Source of the DNA: Cyclostephanos tholiformis | Taxonomy: Eukaryota; Bacillariophyta; Thalassiosirophyceae; Thalassiosirales; Thalassiosiraceae | Direction: 5' to 3' | Assembly: GCA_036939975.1 (NCBI GenBank) | Contig: JALLPB010000405.1 | Location: forward strand, 1-22,661 | Length of the DNA stretch: 22,661 bases | Shown: positions 1 through 10,000 of the stretch, one piece after another | Position numbering within the stretch: the stretch's first letter is position 1 | Layout of the letters: every line of letters begins with the position of its first letter | Notes under the pieces: generated by a model | Told to the model about the DNA's origin: nothing | The model's input: the letters and a program-made list of their open reading frames with translations, nothing else | Databases searched by the model: none | Made by a program: the position numbers and the translations under genes

Positions 1-1
1 T

Positions 2-31
2 TTTTATGTCTACACGTTTTATGTCTACACG
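2..31. repeat. 15-bp tandem repeat, two copies
   Basis: Two perfect adjacent copies of a 15-base unit (TTTTATGTCTACACG) lie upstream of the GH18 gene. The window edge may cut further copies. No function can be assigned. Confidence 0.85.
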
Positions 32-108
32 CTCAAAGAAATCACAGCCTAAGCTGGTTCTTACACCGATATTTTTATTTTTTTACTTTTTGGTACTTCA
101 CTAGAGAT

Positions 109-1572
109 ATGGCAAATCTGAGATCCCTTCTCGCGGCGCTGGTGCTCCTCCTCATGATAGCGATCGACCGTCCATTCCATTCGCCGCCCATCATCCCCAT
201 AGGAGCCGCATACGCCGCCGAAGCCCCCCCCCCCGCCCATCATCATTCGCCACACGATGAACGACGTAAGAGCGACGACGATGGTAGTACCACCGGACAA
301 GTAGTAACAGTCGTCGCGGGATACCTCCCCGATTATCGGGATTACGTCAACATCAACGCATCGTCGATATTTCTCACGGACATCATGTTATTCTCGATCA
401 CTCCCGAGACGATATTTCACGAGTATTCCCCTCACGTGAGGGGAGAGGGAGGAGGAGGGGGTGGAGGGGGAGGAAAGTGCTGTCTCTCGTCTCGTCATTA
501 CGCTACGATGCGACGGGCTAGATCGTATGGGAAGGAAGAACGACGACGACGACGAAGACGATCGTCTACCATCGCCGCTAATAGTTCATCCGACGACGAA
601 AACATTCGGATTCTGGTGACCATCGGCGGGGGGGGGAGGAGCGAAGGATTTCGTGAGGTCGTTATGGGGAACGAGGAATACCAATCTCGATTCACGCGGG
701 GAATGGTACAACTTTGGTAAGAACGACCGTGAGCTACCAAGGACTTTTCGGTTCAATAGTGTGTTCCATCATCTATAGACGATGTGTCTCTCGTGTCTGG
801 AACTCATCCGTTCATATCCTCGTCCGCTGTCGTGCCAAAAATCGGTCGTACGAAATCGAAATCATCACGCTCAACGATCTTGTTAAGCCAAGACGAGGGA
901 TTGGACGGGATCGATCTCGATTTCGAGGGGATACGATCCCACGTGGAATGGAATGCCTACCTATCGTACCTATCGACGGCGTCCGCCGCATTGCACCAAC
1001 ACGACCTTATCGTCACCGTGGCATTGCACCCGGGACATTATCTGCCGAAAGAAATATGCACGGCTTTGGATCGCGTGCACGTCATGACCTACGACATGAT
1101 ACGGCCGAATGCTCGTCGTCTGGATCACCACCACGCATCCATGCGTTGGGCGATGGACGCACTGGAGAAATTCGTGCAGAACGGTTGTCCCCCATATAAG
1201 CTGGTCATGGGCATACCCGCGTACGGTCGTCACGAGCGAGATATGGGACTCGTCAGGACGTACTCCGAAATTGTCGATGAAATGTTGATAAATGGCGAAG
1301 ATAACGACAAAATCGACGAAATCGACGAACTGGAAGCGAGGATAAAGAGAATTCGATCCGTCGATTCCTGGGACGGATATCGATTCGATTCGCCGGACGA
1401 CGTTCGCGCTAAGGTCGAATATGTGACACGTAACGGTTTCGGGGGGATATTCATTTGGGAATTGGGCCAGGATAAGCGGATATCGGGCCTCGCCAAGGGT
1501 GGCATGTTGCTCGAGGCGGCCGCTGCTGCTGTAAACAATTACGTTGGTGATGAGTCGCACGATGAACTTTGA
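109..1572 (+). CDS. Secreted GH18 chitinase-like glycoside hydrolase, 2 exons
   Basis: Exons 109-716 and 888-1572, with a GTAAG donor at 717 and a TTAAG acceptor ending at 887, give about 430 aa. The intron is required because exon 1 otherwise stops at once; joining it restores the GH18 strand 4 region. Residues 1-37 form a signal peptide (hydrophobic LLAALVLLLMIAI, then an AYAA-type cleavage site). The GH18 barrel begins near residue 66 (VVTVVAGYLPDYR). The active-site motif DGIDLDFE places the catalytic acid at about Glu216. Later barrel motifs are HVMTYDM, MGIPAYGR and GIFIWELG. Expected role is hydrolysis of beta-1,4-GlcNAc polymers outside the cell or in the secretory pathway. Gly- and Arg-rich low-complexity segments (about residues 110-155) interrupt the N-terminal half. 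Chitinase, chitobiase-like and CHID1-type lectin roles cannot be separated by eye, but the catalytic motif is intact. Confidence 0.85.
717..887 (+). other. Intron of the GH18 gene
   Basis: 171 nt, phase 2. GTAAGA donor and TTAAG acceptor. Splicing creates a Cys codon and joins the FTRGMVQL segment to QDEGLDGIDLDFE, as expected across GH18 strand 4. An AG at 891-892 would put the downstream exon out of frame. Confidence 0.8.
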
Positions 1573-2359
1573 GCATTCGAGCGTCGACGAGTTCGTATGT
1601 TCCGTAGGCAATAAATGAATCGAGATGATAAACACCTTTGTGAAAATTTGCGTTTCGGGTTGAAATTCATTGATCCAAGCCAATTCATCTCAAGGTAGAA
1701 GGTGCCAAAAACATACCATTGTGCAATCCCTTCTTATCTGAAATGATCTCGAAGCCGAGACAAGCGAAGTGCCCGGAGCTTCTCTCGGTCGACACTAATA
1801 ATGTCAACCGATATTCATTCGAATATTTCTTTCGCCCGCTCCGAAATTCAAACCTATCTATTTTCCAAAGCGACAATTCACCACATATTCCATGTAACTT
1901 CTGCTATTGGCGGTACAGAAACGACGAATAATACCGCGAAAAATGCAAAAATGATATCTGACGCCTAAAACTACCCTGATGAACGAACCAACCAATTTGT
2001 CGTCGCTGTTGCCTTGCACTTCTTTCGCCTCGCGATCATTATATGCTCGCGATCACGTGCAGACGACGACGACTACGCCGCTGGGGATCAGCAATTAATC
2101 AAAGCGTCGCCCGGGATCAGCGATTATACCAAGCGTCGCTCGGGATCGGTCGAGGCATGTTGTCTTAAAATTGCTCTGCAGGTTCCTTCCTACGACGCGC
2201 AGCCCAAGGATGTCAGATGAAATTATTCCCATGTAGCAAACTAGTTCCGAGTGATCCCTTAAGATTCGTCATTCATCGGCATTTATAAGAAATGAACTCA
2301 TCAATCTGCTGAGCTCGATATTGATGCCAAGCCCAGGAAAATATTCTTTTTTGCTCTTG
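1573..2359. other. Intergenic region between convergent genes
   Basis: Lies between the 3' ends of the GH18 gene (+) and the DUF92 gene (-). It contains an AATAAA at about 1610-1615, suitable as the GH18 poly(A) signal, and a short tandem repeat at 2084-2149. Short open frames here show no recognisable motifs, and I support no gene. Confidence 0.5.
2084..2149. repeat. 29-bp tandem repeat, two copies plus a partial third
   Basis: Units start at 2084, 2113 and 2142 with GGGATC. Each full unit ends in AAGCGTCGC followed by CC or TC. The copies differ at a few positions, so this is an older duplication. Confidence 0.75.
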
Positions 2360-3710
2360 TCAACGGAATACGCAAGGCCCGAGGATGCCCCCCGCCGCAG
2401 ACGCTACCAAAATACTCGCGACGTTCACCTGGGCATTCGTGAGAATGTCCCGCCCCGAGACAATGACGGCCGTCTCTGCGGCATTAACGCCATGGCAAAC
2501 GACCTTCCTATCGGGATCGAAGTATGTCGCCTGGAAGGTAGCTCCCTTTTTTTGTGTTCGCGGTGGCATCGTTCCGTCATATATTGATTCGCGGGCGCAA
2601 TGTACACCATCGAAGGGATGAAAACAAATATGTTTGTATCGTTCCGCGTTAATTAGGTAAAACGGGAATCCAGGGCAATTATGTCAATTTTATTTTTGCA
2701 TGATGACTCTCACCAGGATAGAGTCTACGAGACTGCCGAAGATGCCGCAGGCAGTACCGAAAACGAGGTACGCCAACGGTTGCACGCGATGACCGCAGAT
2801 AGTGTCGACTATAGCCGCCCTTGTGATGATTCGACAATATGTATTATGAGTGTGCATGTTCATGAGGAGCTAATTGCGTCATGGAGTAGATGACGCAGTA
2901 AGAACGGAGGCGTAATACACTCACCCCAATCCAATGATGAGTCCTCCCAGCGCGCTACATCCTGTTCCCAAAAGAGTCACTCCGCCATTCGTCCCATGAG
3001 GTACCCTCCTACCGGTGGTGATAAGTATCGGCCGTTCGTTGGAGAGTATTCCCAATTCCGATGCGAGGGTATCGGCCAAACTCGTGGCGTGGTGCGCTAT
3101 CAGGGAGCATGTCAGTGCCGATGGACGCGGATTATTGGCGAAATCTTTTATTTTATTTTTTTTTTCGCCCCAGAGTTTTGCATCACGGTAGAAATTCCGT
3201 GCGTGAGTGGCGATGCGATGGTCCATGCATAGAACATAAATTCAACGCCATGTGTGCACTCTCACCGATCGAACGCTCCTCGCCGTAAAGATGGACGTGA
3301 AGCAGCTGAATGACAACGCCCAGGGCGGAACATGCCAAGACCTGACTCGCTCCCCGGCATGACGACTCCGCCGAGGTTTGATCGAACATTTCCTTAATTC
3401 GACTCTTGTACCTAGTTGCCTTCGTCGCGATCTGGCCGCGAACGGCATCGTTATCATTTTTGGTTAGTTCATGTCGACGGCGTGGACGTGGAGGTCGCAC
3501 GTCGAATGACTAGGGCTCCCTTGAACGACTCACCAGGTAGAATAGAAGCAACATAGCACCGCCGCGCGGTCCGCACGAGAGGCTTAAGAATCCGACGAGG
3601 AATGCCGCGATTGCGCCGGATCTCGTTAAAGATTTGCGCTTTAATCCACGGTAGGCCATTATGGACGCTATAGCGAGTGCCTTCATCATCGTTGCTCCTG
3701 CTGTTTTCAT
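2360..3710 (-). CDS. DUF92 / TMEM19-VTE6 family integral membrane protein, 5 exons
   Basis: Exons read on the minus strand: 3710-3534, 3431-3266, 3144-2925, 2819-2714 and 2545-2360, giving 284 aa. All introns have GT-AG ends and the phases agree (0, 1, 2, 0). Family landmarks in order: RGLKRKSLTRSGAIAAFLVGF (first membrane segments), KATRYKSRIKE, the signature ADTLASELGIL then VPHGTNGGVTLLG, GIFGSLVDSILGATFQA, and a C-terminal SGRDILTNAQVNVASIL segment. In plants and cyanobacteria the family includes VTE6, a phytyl-phosphate kinase that recycles chlorophyll phytol for tocopherol synthesis; animal TMEM19 has no settled role. Here the substrate is inferred only. It faces the SEN gene head-to-head across 266 bp. 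Met codons near 3689 are alternative starts. Confidence 0.85.
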
Positions 3711-3976
3711 ATTGTTTTACTACCATACCTACTCTATTAATTTATTTTGCCTCGGCGCGGTCTCTTTTTTCACTCCGTCTGTGTGTGCGCGTGTGTGCGC
3801 GTGTGTGCGCGTGTGTGTGCCTGCGTCTGTCCCTCGCCACAATCCCCGGCAGGCGGGGCGGAGCAACCTCTTTTGGCACCTCCGGGACCGCGACACTAGA
3901 AAGACCGCGACTTCGACAGCGACGTCGACGACGACTAGACTGTCGTCGTCATCCGCCCCCCCCCCCCATCATCATC
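3711..3976. promoter_or_regulatory. Divergent intergenic region with TG/CG microsatellite
   Basis: This 266-bp stretch separates the start codons of two divergent genes and is the likely shared promoter. A TGTGTGTGCGCG repeat lies at about 3779-3821, and a C tract just before the ATG at 3977. No TATA box stands out. Confidence 0.5.
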
Positions 3977-4462
3977 ATGCTGACCCATAATGAGCTAATC
4001 TCCATCGTCAGGCGTCACTTCGCGAACAAGGGATATCGGGTCCACTCCGGCCTGCAATTCGGATGCGAGCTTGTGTTGTACGCCGATAGTCCAGGATTGG
4101 TCCATTCCGACTTCTGCGTTCACGTTCCATCCCCCCCGGGCGCCGATAACGACGAAAATAACGACGACAACGACGACAACATGGGCCAGATCACCATCGA
4201 TTGGAGGACGATCCAGACACTCGCGAGGTCGATGCCGGACCTGCGCAAGACGCTCATCGTGACGAGGGTCCGTCGTCGCGATCGTGCGTCGATGGGGTCT
4301 TGGGGAGGGGATGGTCATGTCGGCGATGATGAATTCGAATACGAGGTAGACGAATTAGCAATCGCCACGGAACACGCGCCTTTCCGTCATAAGTACATTC
4401 CGTCCGAGGTCGGAACGCAGATCAAGACCCACATGGGGGGAGGAGTGGGGGTTGGTCGATGA
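3977..4462 (+). CDS. tRNA-splicing endonuclease catalytic-domain protein (SEN/EndA fold)
   Basis: Start at the ATG at 3977, giving 161 aa. The frame is open further upstream (to 3677), but that part is microsatellite and low complexity. The C-terminal nuclease fold shared by Sen2, Sen34, Sen15 and archaeal EndA is visible: KGYRVHSGLQFG, then LVLYADSPGLVHSDF, then DLRKTLIV. These supply the Tyr-His-Lys triad as Tyr35, His43 and Lys91, so the site looks catalytically complete. Role: cleavage of pre-tRNA at intron borders as part of the SEN complex. An acidic Asn/Asp loop (about 58-68) sits between the His and Lys strands. The N-terminal domain of typical Sen2/Sen34 is missing, so this may be a minimal subunit or lack an upstream exon. 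Which subunit it represents is unresolved. Confidence 0.65.
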   Translation: MLTHNELISIVRRHFANKGYRVHSGLQFGCELVLYADSPGLVHSDFCVHVPSPPGADNDENNDDNDDNMGQITIDWRTIQTLARSMPDLRKTLIVTRVRRRDRASMGSWGGDGHVGDDEFEYEVDELAIATEHAPFRHKYIPSEVGTQIKTHMGGGVGVGR

Positions 4463-4630
4463 AGGGAGATGGGAGGGAACGACGACGACGATGATGATGA
4501 CGACGACGACGACGACGATGATGACGACGATGATGACGACGACGATGACGACGACGAAGACGACTACGACGATGAGCGGGGCGCGTATTATGAGACGAGG
4601 GCGATTATTGCCGAGGACGACGCGCGATGA
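4463..4630 (+). repeat. GAC/GAT trinucleotide tract, in frame with the SEN gene after its stop
   Basis: After the TGA at 4460-4462 the same frame stays open for 55 codons to a TGA at 4628-4630. It contains 25 consecutive Asp codons (4481-4555), a mixture of GAC and GAT, then an acidic segment ending EDDAR. The mixed codons argue against very recent slippage. It may be 3' UTR microsatellite or an acidic tail reached by splicing or after a sequencing error. Confidence 0.6.
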
Positions 4631-4787
4631 TGCCGCCGATGATAACGAACGATCGTCTATCGACCAGCCGGACGACTGCAATTGTCTGGAAGTGTCGTAC
4701 TGTCGCTTCGGATCGTGATAGAAGTAGGAATATGTTTTACGCCATTTATAATCTTTCAGAACTCTAAAAAGGCGATCGTTACAAACC

Positions 4788-4793
4788 AATAAA
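4788..4793 (+). terminator. AATAAA poly(A) signal candidate for the SEN gene
   Basis: A canonical AATAAA lies 326 bp after the TGA at 4460-4462 and 158 bp after the later TGA at 4628-4630, in AT-richer DNA just before the convergent coiled-coil gene ends at 4851. Confidence 0.4.
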
Positions 4794-4850
4794 GAAATGG
4801 TAGATAAATATTAAGGTGATCTTGCTCTATAAGAACGTCTCGCTTTGTAT

Positions 4851-5972
4851 TTACATCTCGTTTACTCCTTTGAGTTTTTGCGGGACATCGCCGATGCATT
4901 GGATCACCTCCGAGTCGATTTTGGTTGTTCTTTCTCGTACATCTTTATTCTCTGCTATGGGCAACTCGCACTCTATCTTTTTGTCCTCCAAATGTTGCGC
5001 CAATATTCTCACGCGCTGTTTCTCTTCCTCGTGTTCGGCCACTCTGCACATCTCCATCATTTTGTCCTCCAAAAAGCGATTTAGCTCTGTTACCTGCTCC
5101 TTGCATTCCTCAAGCGCCGTTACTTGAATTTTTAATAATTCATTTTCGTCTTGGAATTTATCCAGCCGTTTCTTCAGGGATCTGTACCGTTCTTTGTACT
5201 CCTTTTGGAGATTGAGTATCCTCTCCAGCTTTTCGGTCTGCGCCAGCAACCTCGCTTCGTCCAATTCATGCTGCGATTCCAACAAGTGCAGTTTAGTGGT
5301 TATCTCCTATTTTTCGGTACAAATGAATATGGATGTAATCTTTCGTATGAAACGAGGAAGACGAGATGACAAAAAGTGATGTTATCTTACGTTGGTAGTT
5401 TTTTCCTCTGCGACCAAGGACTTTGACCTCAGGTCACTGAGCTGCGCTTCTGCATCATTGAGACGACTTTGCAATTGTTCCAGGACATTATTGACACTGG
5501 CACGTTCAACGTTTTCCTTATTATCCGCATTCGCGACCTCTACTTTTTCACCATTACTTGTTTGATAATTCTTGACACGTGGTGCTCTAAACCGTAGTTT
5601 CAATGTCTGGATCTCTTTCTTGAGCTTTCCAATCTGCTGTAAATAAGACTTGTTCTTTGCTATTGTACTCCGATGCTCGCGCTGGAGGATGTCGTAGGCT
5701 TTAAAGAGGTCGTCGTAGGAGCTCTTATCTTGCTTAGAAATCGACCCAGTATAAGCCGCGAATTGACCTTTATCGACCTCCCCATTAATTACCTTCTTCT
5801 TACATGCTTCTAACTGAGCGCATTTGGTCCTTAATATGCGATTGGCATCATCTAGCTCGTTCAATCTATGGGCTGTCTCATCCCTCTCAGACTTCAACTT
5901 GTGGTAAAGATCTTCATAGTAGGATGCTTGTTCGTTGGCATGTTCACGGACTGGTATATTCCAGGTCGTCAT
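4851..5972 (-). CDS. Coiled-coil protein of unknown function, 2 exons
   Basis: Exons 5972-5391 and 5306-4851, intron 5390-5307 (84 nt, GTAAGA donor, AATAG acceptor, phase 0), giving 345 aa. The first in-frame ATG is at 5972; the frame is open upstream to 6116 without another Met. Nearly the whole protein is charged and heptad-like: residues about 20-75, 100-140 and 170-320 are rich in Leu, Glu, Lys, Arg and Gln (for example YYEDLYHKLKSERDETAHRL and LEQLQSRLNDAEAQLSDLRS). No signal peptide, membrane segment or catalytic motif is seen. A cytoskeletal, centrosomal or vesicle-tether role would be typical of such proteins, but nothing specific supports one. It diverges from the Mpv17-family gene across about 150 bp. 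Confidence 0.7.
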
Positions 5973-6125
5973 AACAGAGGGGCCGGCTGGATTCGACCTA
6001 ATGATATTATTCTTCGGATCGTCCTCTTCTCTTTCGAACCCTTCAAATTTAAACTTTTTGTCGAGATGAAAACATATTTCATTGTTCCAACTAAGTACGT
6101 CAGAACCCGCATCCAATCCCTCGCG

Positions 6126-6812
6126 ATGTGGAGGATTCTAAAACGCATTCCAGCCCAGCACCCGCTTGCGTTTGGTCTAGGCATATCCACTGTCAAGACA
6201 TCTGCGTGTGACTTGTTGGTGCAAGTGGCCATCGAACGGAAGAAGGAAATCGATTGGAAACGTAACGTATTCTTCGGCTTATTCGGTTTCACTTATTTGG
6301 GTGGATTTCAATATGCGTTATACGTCCCAATCTTCGGAAGGATTTTCCCGAAAGCCGCCGAATTTGCAGCAAAACCGATTAAAGAGAAAATCAAAGACGG
6401 GGAGGGTTTGAAGGCACTTTTCGGCCAGCTATTTTTGGACCAATTCGTAGTCTCGCCGTTCATCTACTTTCCTGCATTTTACGCCTTTGGGGAGGCGTGC
6501 TGTGCCGAAAAGCCTGATTTCAGCCGTGCGATGGATGCGTATAAGGAGAACATGAAAGAAGACTTGATGGCATGTTGGAAAATCTGGGTCCCCTCAATGC
6601 TTCTCAATTTCTCTCTCATGCCCCTGTGGGGTCGCATGTGAGTAAGCCGGCGTCGCAACACACACTTTGCACTCTCATTGCCACACACTTATGAAATCCT
6701 CCCGTGCAGCCCCTGGGTCACGACTACGTCACTATTATGGACATGTATGATTTCGGCGATGCGAGGAGGGGAAATCTCAGATAAAAAACAAATCGTAGAG
6801 TACAACTCGTGA
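6126..6812 (+). CDS. Mpv17/PMP22-family membrane protein, 2 exons
   Basis: Exons 6126-6637 and 6710-6812; the 72-nt intron (GTGAGTAAG donor, GTGCAG acceptor, phase 2) yields 204 aa. Without splicing, the frame ends immediately after the R that opens the last helix. Family features: an N-terminal W-x(8)-HPL segment, an acidic residue at the end of helix 1 (SACDLLVQ), GxxYLGGFQYALYVP for helix 2, the LFLDQFVVSPF motif (family DQ-x(5)-P), MACWKIWVPSMLLNFSLMPLWGR, and a C-terminal helix (PWVTTTSLLWTC). Members sit in mitochondrial, peroxisomal or chloroplast membranes and are linked to metabolite or ROS-related channel activity. An in-frame ATG at 6066 would add 20 residues that could alter targeting. 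Confidence 0.85.
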
Positions 6813-7002
6813 ACGACGAACGAAACGACGTGACTGCATCACTTGAATCATCAAAAAAATACGACCATCAAAACACGTAAACTAACACGCGGGGTATTGC
6901 ACTTGGGCACGAGAGCGACCCTTCGAAACGACGTGAATGCATCGCTAGATTTTATAGCTATCATCCGAATACGATGTAATTTATACCACCTTATGCCGTT
7001 AT
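6813..7002. other. Short intergenic region between convergent genes
   Basis: 190 bp between the ends of the Mpv17-family gene and the RNR gene. A GAAACGACGTGA-TGCATC motif occurs twice (about 6821-6840 and 6924-6943), with one base differing between them. No gene or clear poly(A) signal is seen. Confidence 0.4.
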
Positions 7003-10000
7003 CTATGCAGAGCAACTTAAGCATTCGATGTCATTAGGCAATATGTTCTGCGCCTGGATATCCCCATTACTTTCGTCAGTCATGCTTTTCGATACTGTAT
7101 ATTGTATTGCATTAACTGCTGGCCTAGTTCGAAGATAGTATATACCCGTCTGGTGAATGAAATCGAACGTTGACATTCAATCGGGTTAAAATTTGCAAAG
7201 CTCTGTAGCGAATCATTTACGGAGATAGATGTACCTCACCTTTAAACCTTTCTTCCATGCATAAAAGTGCATTGCGGTCAGTTTGCTAGCAGTTGGGACA
7301 GCCATGAACAAGTTCAGACTCTGACTCTGATCAATAAATCTCCCTCTATCAGAGGCCATATCGATGATATCTTTCATCTTTATCTCCCACACTGTCTTGT
7401 AAAGGTCCTTCAGTCGATCGGGGATGCAATCTATTTTAGCAACAGACCCTCCATCTCTCATTAGTTGATTTCTAACATTTTTGTTCCATATTCCCAAGTC
7501 AGTCAAATCCTGAATCAGGTGGGGGTTGACAATGATGAACTCTCCGGCTTTGACACGTCGAACGTAAAGGTTGGATGCGAATGGTTCGAAGCACTCATTC
7601 ACACCTAATATTTGAGAAGTAGAGGCCGTTGGCATCGGTGCTACTAGCAAGGAGTTTCGCAATCCGCTTGTGATGATACTTTGTCTAAGTTTGTCCCAAT
7701 CGTATCCGAACTCCTCGACCTCTTTAGGATACTGCTGTAATTTCGTATTTCCATCGAGGCAGCCACCTTTTGAATGTTGACGACGCCTGCTTGGAGTTTC
7801 GCCATCATTCATCCCCCAAAGATTAAATTGCAATTTTCCCTCACTGGCCGGGCTTCCGTCGAATGTGGCATACGATCCCTTCGTCTGTGCGATTTCATTG
7901 CTTGCCTCAAGGGCGGCATGATATATTGTTTCGAAAATGGCCTCATTCAGCTCCTTCGCTTCCCTTGATGCAAATGGCAATCCCAGCCGCAGAAATGCAT
8001 CGGCGAGACCCGACACTCCGATACCTATTGGTCGATGTCTCATATTCGACTTCCTTGCCCCCTCAATCGGATATTGATTGACGTCTATGACCTTATCTAG
8101 ATTCTTCGTAATTATTTTTGCCACCTTATGCAATCCTTCATGATCGAAGTATGCCATACCAGGCGCCGTGGATCCATACCTACCCTTCTCGCTCACGACA
8201 AACTTTGATAAGCAGATGCTAGCAAGGTTGCACACTGCGACCTCCTCCTTGTCTGTATACTGAATGATCTCGGTACATAAATTGCTGCACTGGATAGTTC
8301 CAAGATTTTTTTGGTTGCTCTTTTCATTCGCTGCGTCCTTGTACAGAAGGTATGGCGTGCCGGTTTCGATTTGAGCATCCAATATGGCTGCCCATAACGT
8401 GCGCGCACGGACCTGCCGGACGTACCGTCCCTCCGATTCGTACCCTTCGTACAATCGATCGAATTCCTCGCCGTGACATTCTGCCAGTCCTTGACAAACA
8501 TGTGGGCACATCAAACTCCACATCCCGTCCTCCTCGACACGCCTCATGAACAGGTCTGGCACCCAGAGCCCGTAGAACAAGTTACGCGCGCGTTGTTCTT
8601 CCTTTCCGTGATTTTTGCGTAGGTTCAGCACATCGAATACATCCGCGTGCCACGGTTCCAAATATATAGCAAATGCACCGGGACGCTTCCCCCCACCCTG
8701 ATCGACGTAATGCGATGTGGAGTCGTAAACACGGAGCATCGGAACAAGTCCGTTCGATACCCCACGGGTACCCTTGATGAATGTTCCGCGGGCGCGAATT
8801 TTGTTCACGCATAGACCGATGCCTCCGGCGGACTTTTCATATTATCATTCATCGATGGAGATATAATTTCGTGACGAATATTTATCAATCCAGCAACGAA
8901 TGAATTTCTCGCACACGCAAATTCTCACATTCCGGATTAGTAACTCACCTTGGAAATCACCGCACAACGTTTCAGTGTATCGTAAATTCCATTGATTGAA
9001 TCATCACTCATTTGCACTAGAAAACAGCTGCATAATTGTGGATGTGTCGTGCCCGCGTGGAATAAGGTCGGACTCGCATGGGTGAAATATCCCCGACTCA
9101 TCAGGTCGTACGTTTCGAATGCCGCCCGAAGATTGGCGTCTTCGTCCTCCTCGTGACTTATCTGTTTCGATGATACCGAATTATCACCGATGGGATTTTC
9201 GACGTCGTCACGACCGCCCTCACTATCGTCGCGGCGATATTTGCGGCAGTGTATCCCCAGGGCGACCCTCATCCACATGTACTGCGGTCGTTCCACGATC
9301 GTGTTCTCGTTTAACCTCAAGAGGTAGGACCGTTCCAGGGTTTTGAAACCGAAGTAAGACATTTCCATGTCCCTCTCCGATCGTATCCGTTCGTCGATTT
9401 CACGCCCGCGTCGACGGACCAGGTCGGCGATATCGTCGCTCACGAATCCGCCACCTCCTCTCGTGGCCACGTCGTCCCCATTTTCGCCGTCCCCCCCATC
9501 TCCCCGATTAAGGATGATCATCGCCTCGCTGAACGTATTCGGTGTACTCCTGTGATTGGCCGATATGCATATCATCGCGGCCAATCGCGCGTAATCCGGA
9601 TGCGTCGTCGATCTCGATGCCGCGGTCTCGCTCGCCAACGTGTCGATTTCGGACGTGGTGATGTTCGGGTATATGCCATCGCATATCGAGCGCGCGAGGT
9701 CGGTGAGCGAAAGAAAGCGCAGGTCCAGATCCGACGATAGATTTTGCAACCGTCGTAATATCTGGGGGGATGATGACACGAGCGGCGAAATATGGAACCC
9801 AATCCGCGCGATGGACGCGCGCGCATCGGGGGGGGGGGAAAACAAAAAAGAGAGAAAAAATGGCAAAAAGGCGGCATCCCGTGTTAGCTTGAATTTTATT
9901 CGCGTTCGATGATGCAACGAAAACACACGGTCATCCCTCGGGTGTTTTCTCACCTTGTCCTCATCGAAGAGCTCGGCCGTCCCATCTTTTTTAATCACAT

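Noticed and set aside
970..1683. 237-codon open frame on the minus strand inside the GH18 gene
   Set aside because: Antisense to well-supported GH18 exon 2; its residues show no family pattern.
3677..3976. Upstream extension of the SEN frame with a hydrophobic Leu/Ser-rich start
   Set aside because: It runs through a TG/CG microsatellite and overlaps the 5' end of the opposite-strand DUF92 gene; the nuclease domain starts right after the ATG at 3977.
4355..4789. Minus-strand frame rich in Val and Ile, resembling a membrane protein
   Set aside because: It is the complement of the GAC/GAT repeat, which yields Val and Ile codons automatically.
5973..6116. N-terminal extension of the coiled-coil protein
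   Set aside because: The frame is open but begins at TTG and has no ATG before 5972; kept only as a possible upstream exon.
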